Assembly (NCBI RefSeq): GCF_026210795.1
Contig: NC_089432.1
Span: 4,898,001 to 4,962,000, forward strand
Source of the DNA: Rhizophagus irregularis
Taxonomy: Eukaryota > Glomeromycota > Glomeromycetes > Glomerales > Glomeraceae
DNA length: 64,000 nt
Reading direction: 5' to 3'
The translations under genes were made by a program, and so were the position numbers. Positions within the stretch are counted from its first letter, which is position 1, and the number at the start of each line of letters is the position of its first letter. The notes under the pieces are model-generated. The model ran no database searches. It had not been told where the DNA came from and was given only the letters and a program-made list of their open reading frames with translations. Positions 1 through 10,318 of this stretch are shown one piece after another.

Positions 1-173
1 TTTTTATACAAAATCGTTTTATATGAAATAGGGTCATTATTTTCTAAGCTACCAGAAGCAGTATTAATAGAAGAATTTCCACTCTATTATTATATAAAGT
101 TAGTTTTAATGATATGCAATTAATTAAATTTTAATATTGTTTAAAATAATAATTTACCTGACTTGAACTTCCT

Positions 174-386
174 TCCATATTTTTTTATTACAAAAAGAAG
201 CAAGAAAAAATTTTATTATACTGACCGAATTAAGTAAAATTATAATTACAATCAAGATCTGCATAAACATAATCTAAACAGTACCATATTTTTTATTACA
301 AGAAAAAAATTCATTACACCGACCAAATTAAGTAAATTATCAAAATATAGTACCATCAAGATCTGCATAAACATAACCTAAACAGT
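174..386. repeat. Imperfect ~105-bp tandem duplication
   Basis: Two adjacent copies, about 174-281 and 284-386, each run from an A/T-rich start through a 'gaccgaattaagtaaa' or 'gaccaaattaagtaaa' block to 'atcaagatctgcataaacat' and a common end. No coding content is seen in 1-430. Confidence 0.7.
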
Positions 387-433
387 AATGATTATGTATT
401 TGTGTGATTTAAACTAAAACGCACCCCTTTTTT

Positions 434-830
434 GTGTGCCAGGTTCGTGGCGCAGAAAATTTTTAAAAAAAACATCATTAAGGATTTTTTCTTTGACATA
501 AAGTTTTTAAACTTACATTGTAGATGTAATTTCACTTGCTTTGCAAGTATTCGGGAGAAGGTTATGAATGCCGATTTTGACTTTACATATAAATGATTGA
601 TTCTATCGTCTTTGTCGATCATTTCCAAAAATGGATTTCGTGAAAGAAAAACTTTTGTTAAATAAGTCAATAATGATATTTAAAATCACCTTTGTCGCTC
701 CAAGTAAATTTGGAGAGCAGCCAAAATTACAACTATCTAGTAATTTTTGAAGTTATATGTTATCTGTTTTTAAAAAAATTATGATTTTCGTTGCGCCACA
801 ATCTGCTGGCTGTGCCACGAACCTGGCACA
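434..830. repeat. Inverted pair of ~20-bp arms, possible MITE
   Basis: The left arm at 434-455 holds 'gtgccaggttcgtggc' and the right arm at 811-830 holds its reverse complement 'gccacgaacctggcac'. About 360 bp of AT-rich sequence lies between them. The arms look like terminal inverted repeats of a small non-autonomous element, but no clear target duplication was found. An open frame on the minus strand inside (392-670) looks like chance. Confidence 0.4.
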
Positions 831-898
831 AAAACTATTTATGATGTCATAGATTAGTAATGTTTATTACACCAAATTTTGGCTTTATTTAAACGCAA

Positions 899-1060
899 CT
901 AACGGATTTTGAGTGTGGAAAAGTTATTGGTTTTTACGAAGCTGGTGACTCTGTACAAAGTCACTACGAACCATTTCAGAAGAAACAGGCTATGGTAAAA
1001 CTACTATACATAATATAATAACAAAATATCATATCGGCGGATTTTTCGTTGCCCAAAATT
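899..1060 (+). pseudogene. Tc1/mariner-type transposase N-terminal (HTH) fragment
   Basis: Two frames joined by a frameshift at about 960 read LTDFECGKVIGFYEAGDSV and then SLRTISEETGYGKTTIHNII. This matches the helix-turn-helix start of Tc1/mariner transposases, which bind the terminal repeats. Nothing of the DDE catalytic domain follows, so this is a truncated, frameshifted relic. The open frame at 1135-1347 just downstream has no recognisable similarity and is not called. Confidence 0.65.
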
Positions 1061-1648
1061 GTGTTTGTAATACCAAAAATCACCTGATAGACTATCATTT
1101 GACTAAATAATAAGTTGAATGAAATAACTAATACATGTCACGATACAGAATTACAGATATGGGCAAACAAATAGTCCATGAAAAACAGTTGGTCATTTCA
1201 ATCCATCGGGATATTATCTTACGACATCAAAAAATACATCATCACTTCGGAAAAAGAAAAGATAACCAAAATATTCCACCCATTTTTTACGATTCTAGTT
1301 ACATTACTTTTGTTTTTTGTAATAACATACACACAGAAATAAAGTAATAAAAAATTATTAAGCTCCCATTAGCTATCTTCAGTAAACAAAGAAGATTACT
1401 AGTTCTAATCATAATATATAATTGAATAATTTTATTTATAAAATAATTTATTGATAAGCTATAATATAAAAAATAAAAATAAAAAATAAATTATTTAAAT
1501 TACAAACTAAGAAATATTTAATTTTACTACTCTAGTCCTAGTGTTTAAATAATTTATATAAAAATACTTTGTGTAATAATAATATTACGTAGCAGATAAC
1601 GTTATCATGATTAATTATCTATATCTAAAAATTTATTAAAAAAAGACT

Positions 1649-3907
1649 TTAGTAGTGATTTTTTAAATTAATTAAAAATTTCAAATTTAAAAATAAAGAA
1701 TCCTTACTATCCGGAAGTTCCAATTCATCTTGTTCTTCCGAATGAAGATTTGGATTATTATGTATTTCATCATCATCTACAAATAAAATAATTATTTAGA
1801 AAGTATTAAATTAATTATTATTATAATTATTATAATCAGTTTAAATAATTATATTAAATACCGTCAATATCATCATGATATTTTTTTATTTGTTGTTGCA
1901 TTGATTCTTGAATAACTAAAAATTAAAATAACGTTATGTTCAATTTTTAAACAATTAAATAGATAATATTAAACATTATACTTACCATTTTTTGAATTCC
2001 TTTTGAATATTTTGGATAATTTTTTACTACCAACTAAAAAGTTTAAAATATAAATATTAATTTGTTTGATTATCTACTAAAGGAAATAATAATTAAATAT
2101 GTTTTATAAATTACCTTTAAAAATGCTAATTATTTTTGAATTATTCTTCTGATTATTCAACTTATCAAAATCATCAACTAATAAATAAAAATAAATCAAA
2201 TAAAGTATCTTATTATATTAACATAAATCTAATAAACTTACTGTAATTGGGAATATGAAAGTTGTATGATTTATTACTGTGAAATGCTAATAAAAGAAAA
2301 TAATTTATTATTTAATTATTTAAAATAAAAAAATATATATAAAATTGTATGTTAATTTATACCTTCTTGTTCTTCTGCATTATTATTTAATTAAAAAGGT
2401 AAGATTTTAATTATTGATATCAACCATATATTAAAAATCAAATAACAAATTTCAATAATACCTTCTGTTGCATTTCTTGGTTCAGGGAGATTTTTAAATT
2501 GATGAACTTTACTCGTAAATAATCTGCTACTATTTGTATAGTTTTCTAAATCACCTATTTCCAAACTATTATCTTCATCCAGTTGGGTTAATAATTCATT
2601 TGATTTATTTTGGTAGTCTAAATTAAGTTCTCTTATTCTTTTCCTAAGTATTCCAATGTCTGGTCTATTCGATGGATTAGCATCCCAACATTGTTCCATT
2701 AAATTTTTATATTCTAAAGGAGTTCCTGATACAATTTTTGGTCTTATACCATTAATAATATACATAGCAAGATCATAATTATGTTCGTAATTAATAAATG
2801 GTGGTTGTCCAGATGAAATTTCCCACATAAGTATGCCAATACTATAAATATCAGATTTAAAAGTAGTTACTTTTCCTGCAATAACTTCTGGTGCAATGTA
2901 AGGAAGATTTCCATATTCACTCTTTAATGGTTTATCTGCAGGTCCACAAAATCCAAGATCACTAATATTAAATTTAGTTCTAAATAGTATATTTCCAGAA
3001 TGCAAATCCCTATGAATTGCATTCTCATTATGGACTCGTGAAAGTGCTAATATTATGTCAGCAGCAATTTGAATTCTTTCTTTCCATGTAAGTTGATTAT
3101 GATTTTGTTGTAAATATTTTCTTAAATCTGTATCCAATTTATTCATTAAAAGCATATAATCTCCATTTAATGGATCTTTTGTTAAACCATAACATTGGAC
3201 AATCGCATCTGACAATTTATTACATATATTTAAATGCGAATTAGCCTATAAAATAAAGTAAGTATTATAAAATATCTTGAATGAAAAATTACTATACCAT
3301 TTTTAGATTACAAACCTCTTCAAACCAACGTTTATTTGCACCTTCAACATTTTCTAGTCTTTTAAGTACCACACTACAATTCTCCAATCTTTTTAATTGT
3401 TGTTAATTAGAATCCCATTCATCATAACCTCCATCAACCCATTCTGTTGTATAAATTTCAGAATATCCACCTTTTGTTAAATATTTAATACTTTTTAAAT
3501 TATTATATGGAATCCATTCAACTATGACATTCGGGTCAAGTGTTTTCATCTGACATTCTTGTATTAAATTATCAATAACATCATTTCCAGATGTCCAAAT
3601 TTGAAAAATTATTTTTTAAATAATTTCGAACACAATATTCACAATATAATGTAGCTAAACATTTTTGGTTACAAATTTCACAAACTCCTCTTATTCCTTC
3701 ATTATAAACAAGTTTGCCTCTATCATAAGTTGCAGTCAAAATTCTTATTGCTTCAGATTTTTCATCTTTTGTAAGTGATTCATCAGCAAGAATTGTTTGT
3801 TTACAAAATTCAGTTTGTTTGTGAAAATCATTGTAAATATTATGATCCGTTAGTGCACGTGCTTTATTAAGTGTAGTATAAATTAAATCTTCTCTAATAA
3901 CAGACAT
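1649..3907 (-). pseudogene. Tyrosine-kinase-like protein kinase, 8 exons, two disablements
   Basis: This belongs to the expanded tyrosine-kinase-like family of Rhizophagus-type fungi. The N-terminus carries a cysteine motif (CEICNQKC...CEYC, ~3650-3690). The kinase core follows: HRDLHSGN catalytic loop (~3010), ISDLGFCG in place of DFG, YIAPEV, DIYSIGILMWE and CWDANPSNRPD. Exons by reading: 3907-3316, 3245-2462, 2374-2363 (a 12-base micro-exon), 2286-2242, then four short exons near 2180-2115, 2036-1985, 1916-1862 and 1779-1649. The introns are GT-AG and their phases agree throughout. Exon 1 carries two disablements. One extra T near 3597 shifts the frame just before the WTSGND motif, and a TAA stands at 3403-3405. 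The C-terminal tail (HSNKSYNFHIP, PNLHSEEQDELELP) is polar and probably disordered. The N-terminal half is dead unless these are sequence errors; the catalytic exon alone is open. Confidence 0.85.
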
Positions 3908-5289
3908 GATGAAATATTTTATTGCAAATTTTTTTAAATTTAAATTTAAAAAAAAAAAAATTTCGGAACGGTCTACTTATAAAGTCAACCATGTGTAACA
4001 ATGACTGCGTCTGTACTCCTGTGCTCAAACCTAATTAGTCTAGTCAAATGATTTTGCGATTTTCATTGCTAAGGAAAATTTTTTTCCGATGCATCAAAAA
4101 ATTTAATTTTGACAAAAAGTACGATAATTTTTTATTTAAACTTTGATTTTTTGATTTTAAATTTTTAAATTAATTAATCCAACTTTACCATTTATTTAAA
4201 GGATTTCAAAAGAAAAAAAAAATAATTATTTGTCTGAAGACGCAGGATCATTTAACAAATAACGATGATCGTAAATACTGTAACTATTTTAAAGTATATA
4301 TTAGACAAATTTAATTATAAAATTTGGGATTGATAGAAGAATAAAATAACATTATATATCAGATATGTTAAAATTGTAATATAAAAAATATTCATAATAT
4401 TTCTTTTTTAAGGATGACTAATGACTATCTAAATAATCAAAAGTCGAATGTTTAACTTTCATAAAAAGTTTAACTTATATACGACATGTGTGTCACGACT
4501 GTCACGTCCGCTTTATATACGTTTATATTATTAATTTTATTGGTCAATTAATAAGATATACTCATTTTAATGCCTATAAGAATTTAAGCATTAAAAATAA
4601 TTCTTATTATTCTTAATATTTAAAAAATTTTTTTTTTTGAAGTTTGCTATAAGAAAACTCAATTTTAACGTTATAAATTTATTAGTACAATAATTATTAT
4701 TTACTATTTCTGTTTATTCAATTTATTTTTTTATTTTGCTAATTTTTTCCATTAATTTTTTTATATTATTTTTTTCTTACGTTTTTCTTTATTAGAATGT
4801 GTAAAACAATCGCTAACACTATAAAAGTTATAATCATAATACAAATTGCGATTATCAAAAATTTTTAATCTTAAAAAATTACTTCTTATAATTCGTCATT
4901 TGACTCCTTTTTTCGCAATAAACTGACCGTTTAACATGATGTAGATCGTCCATTCACATAGTTCACTACATAAATATATTTTCTCTTTCATTATATTATG
5001 AGTTTATCAATACTTGAAAAATTTTTTTTTAACAAATTTGCAAATTTTGCCACAAAAAAAAGCTAATATCTATATAATAATTATTTAACTTAAAAAGGTC
5101 TTGTTTAAAATGTTTGTGATATAGAAAATTGATTTTCCTTTTTTATTCTCATTGATCTTTCATTGAATCAACGAATAATCAATATATATTAATAAGCACG
5201 CTAATTAAAACTAAACAAACATGAAACTCCTTTCTTACAAATTTGACATATTCATAATGTTAGTCCGATCCACCTTACACAATAAGGTC
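3908..5289. other. AT-rich intergenic stretch
   Basis: This lies upstream of the minus-strand kinase gene and presumably contains its promoter. It has many A/T homopolymers. I see no gene, repeat array or structured element that I can support. Confidence 0.5.
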
Positions 5290-5355
5290 TTGAAGGATGA
5301 ACCAGTTGGAATAATGATATTGATGAATTTATTGAGAATACAATTTATAATGATG
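5290..5355 (+). pseudogene. Possible kinase-family fragment
   Basis: A short open stretch reads SWNNDIDEFIENTIYNDG. It resembles the SGN-DID-FI segment that precedes the kinase domain in this fungal kinase family, including the WTSGNDVID segment of the gene at 1649-3907. No kinase motif follows and the reading ends within about 40 codons. It is either a small relic or chance similarity. Confidence 0.35.
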
Positions 5356-5924
5356 GGTATATTTACTATTATTTGTTGAAAATAAAAGGATTTATTACTA
5401 CAACTTAGTGACTTAAGTTTTTATAAATTAAAATGGTTTGAAATATTTATTTTAATGATAGTATTGCTTATTTAAAATTTTATTGAATAACTAATTAAAG
5501 AATTTTATGATGATTAATTATGCAATAGACGAACCGAGGTAATTTGGAATGTGTCCTTGCAAGTAATTTTTATAATTTTTCTTTTTGGTTGCAAATCTTA
5601 TATAATATGGCACGGGATTGCCATAACCATGATATCGACAGTCTACGTTCTCGACACAAAAATCTCGATAAGCCCAAATTCTGGTTGAAACAAAATCCTG
5701 ATAGTCACAAATACTGACAGTTAAATTTCTTGATAGTCAAAACCCAAAGTTTTTTTTTAAAAAAAAAATTATATAAATTTTATAAATTTCCAATTAAACA
5801 CTTAATTTTAAAAATGCAGCGGCGCAGTAACGTACAGTATCTTAATTTATCCAATATAATTTTGAATTATTTGATTAGTATTAATTAATATTAATACAAA
5901 TTTACTAACATTACTATCCCTATA
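5356..5924. other. Gene-free stretch with a dispersed repeat
   Basis: Around 5615-5740 there is a degenerate motif family (cgacagtc, tctcgataagccc, cctgatagtc). The piece near 5618-5640, read on the minus strand, resembles 'ctgtcgatatcactatggtt' at about 21169. This suggests a dispersed repeat in opposite orientation on the two sides of the nested element. No coding content is seen. Confidence 0.4.
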
Positions 5925-6279
5925 AAAAAATTGGATACGTTTTTTATAAAGTTTTTATACGATTTTTTTTCCTTAGAAATAACGTATCATAATAGGATAC
6001 GGAAAAATGCACAATTCCGTATCACTAAAAATATGGTTTGGATACGGAATTTGCACGGAATTCATATGGAATTTACATGATTTGATCACTGATTTTATCA
6101 CGAAATTTATACGATTTGGTCACTGAATTTACTATTTGTATTACAGTTTACTATAATTATATTTACATAAATCTAATTTTACTTTATTAAATTAAATAAA
6201 AAATAAAAAATAAACAAAATACAAATACATTATGAAAATTCCACCTATTGCAACCAAAATTATCTATAAGTTCAGGTTC

Positions 6280-6690
6280 ATTTGGAGTCAAACAACCTAA
6301 AAAAAACAAAAAAGAACGTCTAACTTAATTGGAAACAAAACCCCCCTTCATATAGTATCTGCAATCGTCCAAGTCACCAAAGGTCAGCATTCCTACAAAA
6401 AAAGAAAGAGAACTCCAGAATGTCTGACCTACATAAATAAAAAGAATTATGAAGCATCTGATGAAAAAGAAACCAAAACAACAAAATAAATCCAAAACTG
6501 ACCTACAAAAAAAGAAGACTCTGAAGCAACAAAACTGAAACAACCTACAAAAAGAAAAGAATCTGAACCCAACTTACAAAAAAAAAAAAAAGAAAATTTG
6601 AACTGACCTAAAAAAGAAAAAAAAATCCCGAACAATCCTACAAAAAGGAACTCCCAAACTGATCTACAAAAAAACTGAATCTTCTCACAA
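6280..6690. repeat. Degenerate tandem repeat around 'cctacaaaaaaagaa'
   Basis: Units of roughly 30-40 bases repeat 'ctgacctacaaaaaaagaa' with much variation. On the minus strand this produces phenylalanine-rich open frames (6325-6543, 6447-6635), which I regard as translation of low-complexity DNA and not as genes. Confidence 0.55.
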
Positions 6691-7120
6691 AAAAAAATCT
6701 GCTGGCCTATGAAATAAAAAAAAGGGATAAATATAAATAAAAAAGAAAGGGGAATAAAGAATAAATCAAAAAAAAATATTTTTTTAAAAAGAGAGTAACG
6801 AAGTTAGGAGAGTTAAAAAAAATTTTTTTTTTAAAGGGAGGACGTTGTAGCCATAGATACTGAAGTAATCGCATAATATGGAGGAATAATATGGAATAAA
6901 AGATCAAACGATAGAAAGTCACATGATTGGACAAAATTAACCGGAAAGGATAAACTTTTAGGAGAAGGAATGATCTACATGATGTAATGTTTATTAAATG
7001 ATTAACGGAGAACCAATAGATCAAGTGGGGAGTTGATCGATGTGGCTTAGTAACCAGTTTATCAAGTTCAACAATAGGAACAATTAGGAGGAGTAATCAT
7101 AAGCCACAAATGATAAATCA

Positions 7121-7130
7121 TATAAAAAGG
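7121..7130 (+). promoter_or_regulatory. Putative TATA box of the LTR promoter
   Basis: The sequence 'tataaaaagg' is the best TATA match in the LTR and recurs at 18911-18920 in the 3' copy. If it is used, transcription would start near 7150, putting the 69-bp tandem units in the R or U5 part of the transcript. This is inferred from sequence only. Confidence 0.45.
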
Positions 7131-7246
7131 AAGGATAGCGAATTAAAGGAACAAAAAATAGGAACATGTAAAATATTGATGAACTGCAGCCGCAGTAGAA
7201 GAATAGCTGACGAGACGCAGTAGAAAGGATAGCACAGCCACAAAAG

Positions 7247-7660
7247 ATGGATCTTTACGATATAATATTTGAAAGATTATTTTATTTTAAAGAAAAGATA
7301 GCACAGCCACAAAAGATGGATCTTTACGATATAATATTTGAAAGATTATTTTATTTTAAAGAAAAGATAGCACAGCCACAAAAGATGGATCTTTACGATA
7401 TAATATTTGAAAGATTATTTTATTTTAAAGAAAAGATAGCACAGCCACAAAAGATGGATCTTTACGATATAATATTTGAAAGATTATTTTATTTTAAAGA
7501 AAAGATAGCACAGCCACAAAAGATGGATCTTTACAATATAATATTTGAAAGATTATTTTATTTTAAAGAAAAGATAGCACAGCCACAAAAGATGGATCTT
7601 TACGATATAATATTTGAAAGATTATTTTATTTTAAAGAAAAGATAGCACAGCCACAAAAG
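7247..7660 (+). repeat. Six tandem 69-bp units inside the 5' LTR
   Basis: Near-identical units of 69 bp. Because 69 is divisible by three and the unit has no stop, it reads as a repeated 23-residue peptide beginning MDLYDIIFERLF. The fifth unit has one change (GAT to AAT). The open frame (7247-7684) is probably a by-product of the unit length; no evidence shows it is translated. Confidence 0.9.
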
Positions 7661-7941
7661 ATGGATTATATCTTTACGACATAATATGCGAAAGATTATT
7701 TTAAAGAAAAGATAGCATATTAAAATAGTATAACATATTAGAAAAGATAACATATAAAATAGCATATAAGATAGCGCATAAAAGGGAAAACATAACATAA
7801 AATATTAGAAAGAAATAAGAAGTAAGAAAAGAAAGAATAAGAAAGTTGGTTTAAATAGGAGCGGAATGGGAGGTGAATTCCACAGTCGTCAGATACGATG
7901 TAAAACTTTAAGTAAATTAGTTAATTGTGAATTTTATGAAG

Positions 7942-7947
7942 AATAAA
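7942..7947 (+). terminator. Putative polyadenylation signal AATAAA in the LTR
   Basis: The stretch 'gaataaataaaata' carries AATAAA. The equivalent at 19525-19530 in the 3' LTR would end the element's transcript. The assignment rests on the motif and its position in the LTR. Confidence 0.4.
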
Positions 7948-8370
7948 TAAAATACCCTTTATATGAAAATTAATTGTTTCGATTGTTTTTGTTGCTATTT
8001 TCTTATGATGAAAAAGTAATTTTGTTTAATTAATTGTTAGTAAAGCGTAATGTTATTTTAAAGGTAATAGGTTCGCCCTAAACTTTACTGTAATGTTCGC
8101 TTAATTAATTTTAATTGGACAAATTCATGGTGAATTTAATGTCATAACGAGAATTATGAAATGAATAAAATATAAACTTTTGTAAAGAGAACTATCGTAT
8201 TTTTGAAAGAAGATAATGGATGAAATATCGTGGCGAGAGCTATCGCAATTTGAAAGTTAAGTAGTAATAAAACTAAACCAAGCAAGAATATTAATGTATT
8301 CGTGGAGAACGAATATACATTAAAGCAGGGAAGCTTGTTTACCGCTGGGTGGCAGACGGGGGTGACAATT

Positions 8371-8388
8371 TGGTGCATGCTCTGAGAA
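8371..8388 (+). other. Putative primer-binding site
   Basis: TGGTGCATGCTCTGAG begins three bases after the LTR end. PBSs start with TGG because they pair with the CCA end of a tRNA. I cannot name the tRNA from sequence alone. Confidence 0.6.
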
Positions 8389-8935
8389 AGGAAATGTTGA
8401 CTTTGCGTTGACATTTTGACTATCTTCTTATAGTCAAGTACCTATGCGGTATTAAGAAGGAAACGGTTAACAACTAAGTGAATTGATCACTCGCAAAGGG
8501 AAGGATCGTTCCGATCATGGTACCGACGTGGTATTCCGAAGAATCTGAACTCAGAAAAAGAGGTGTTAGAATTAAAATATAATATTGGGGAAAAAGGTTG
8601 TAAGTACCTGAAAAACTTTAAAATGGGAACGGGCAAAATAGCGATATTGTACACCTACCTTAGGAATTATAAAAAGAAGGATGCGGTGATATGATGGAAT
8701 ATAATGAACTCGTTTCAAAATAATAGATTTATTACAGGAAAATCCAGAAAGTATTGTAGTAAGTCACAAAAGTTGTCGTCTTTGAGGTTTTCGCGCTAAT
8801 AATTGTAAAACCGAGAAATTAAGGAAGCCCTCGTAAGATGTGGTATTCTGGGAGGGGCACCATTGTATTTTGCAGATGCCAGAAGTTCCTGGGGATACAA
8901 TGTTGTAACGAAAAGTTGACGAGTAAGCTATAAAC

Positions 8936-9030
8936 TCAAGGGTTACGTGGGAACCTGTTACCAAAACACAAGGGTTGCGTGGGAACCTATTTAAAACACA
9001 AGGGTTACGTGGGAACCTATTACAAAAACA
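8936..9030 (+). repeat. Three ~32-bp tandem repeats in the leader
   Basis: Three copies of 'aagggttacgtgggaacct' spaced about 32 bp apart, with one base change in the middle copy. Confidence 0.8.
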
Positions 9031-9359
9031 CCGGCTGTGAATATAACTTCTTCAGATGGGAATTGAAATAATTGGACTCAGACGTGAGTGAAACATCTCC
9101 CTACTGAAAGCATTTTGAAAATGCGTAATTGAATTCACAAGGCAAAAAGAGAAACCATCGTGAGTATAACTTCTTCAGATAAAACTGAAAGCATTGAGGG
9201 AAATGCGCAACTGAACTCATGAAAAGAAGATAAGTATTATGGGATAAGATGAATAGCAAACCTCGAAACTACTATACTTCATTGTGAAGGTAAAGGCAAG
9301 CCGAGTATAGGTTATTGAATTGTAAAAGATAATAAATAAGAAGAAACACCGTTAAATAA

Positions 9360-9460
9360 GTATAAATGCGTGTGTCGCATAGGTATAAATGCATGTGTCG
9401 CATAAGTATAAATGCGTGTGTCGCATAAGTGTAGATGCGTGTGTCGCATAAAGTATAATA
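9360..9460 (+). repeat. ~24-bp tandem repeats in the leader
   Basis: Four to five copies of 'aaatgcgtgtgtcgcataag' with small changes. The core 'gtgtgtcgcata' could pair weakly with itself. Confidence 0.8.
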
Positions 9461-10318
9461 TGTTGTGTGTCGACATAATGGTTATGATAAGAGTTAGTAC
9501 AAGATTAAACAAAGAAGATATTTTGCGTAATATTAAATATATGGATGTAAAGATTACATATATAATGAAAAAGAACTAAAAAAATTCACGAACTTTAGAA
9601 GTTATGGGAATTTTGAAGTTCGTGAAATGCGAAAATTATAAATTTCGATGATAAAAGAAAATTTTGAGGCGCAGTAAAAACTTAGAAAATTTTTGAAATT
9701 TTTAGAATGCGCAGTAAAAACCTCCGCAGTCTGAGGAGATTGTGGACTTAGAATAATTTTTGAATTAATGGCGCAGTAAAATATATACATGAAATTATGA
9801 AAGATAAGAATAGCAGAAGAAACTTGTGAAGATCAAAAAAAAGAGGATTTAAAGATTGAAAGATTAATATAAGAATATTATGAATAAGTAAAAGATTTAG
9901 AAAAAAAAAATAAGTTGTTAAATGAATATTCATAATGAAAGAAAGATTATACATTCAATATAGGTAATAGGAAAGGACAATATAGTAAAGGATGGTTAGA
10001 AGATCAAAATAGAAGTGATAAAAATGATATATAAGAGAGTGGAATTTCAATTTGAATTCTGGATGAATATTTATAATAATTTAATTGGAGTATACGATGG
10101 AATGGTATCATCAATGGGAAAGTGAATATAGGACACATAAAGAAGAACATGAGTTAAGAACGGGAGAATTAGATGAATGTTTAAATTGTGAATTATGTCA
10201 TCCGATAGAAAATGAACCAATGGTATTCAAGAAATTTTGAGATGCATTATTTAAGTTCGAAGATACAATAATAATATATAATGATGTAACGATCAAGGGA
10301 GTAATAGATTTATTAAGT

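Larger units (their letters stand above)
6846..8367 (+). repeat. 5' LTR (1522 bp)
   Basis: TG...CA ends. The start is set by shared identity with the 3' copy from TGTAGCC onward, and the end by loss of identity after GGTGACAA. It contains a TATA-like box, six tandem 69-bp units and an AATAAA signal. It is 207 bp longer than the 3' LTR, exactly three 69-bp units. Confidence 0.95.
8368..10096 (+). other. Long leader of the LTR element with internal repeats
   Basis: This is about 1.7 kb between the LTR and the first plausible start codon of ORF1. It carries several short tandem or paired repeats: 8936-9030, 9365-9455, a pair 'ataacttcttcagat' at about 9046 and 9167, and 'gcgcagtaaaaac' near 9670 and 9708. 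No long sense ORF exists; minus-strand frames here (8154-8414, 9312-9512, 9602-9954) look like noise. Packaging, dimerisation or internal-entry roles are possible but not shown. Confidence 0.6.

Noticed and set aside
392-670. 92-aa minus-strand ORF near the window start
   Set aside because: It overlaps the inverted-arm element at 434 and shows no family features.
6325-7024. Phe-rich minus-strand ORFs before and inside the 5' LTR
   Set aside because: Low-complexity translation; the 6707-7024 frame crosses the LTR boundary and recurs at 18467-18814.
7247-7684. 145-aa protein of repeated MDLYDIIFERLF units
   Set aside because: It is a tandem LTR repeat whose unit length (69) is divisible by three; unit number differs between LTRs and no other coding sign exists.
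10238-10240. TGA as selenocysteine in ORF1
   Set aside because: No sign of the machinery or of a structured insertion element. A point mutation, or a start at 10319, is simpler.
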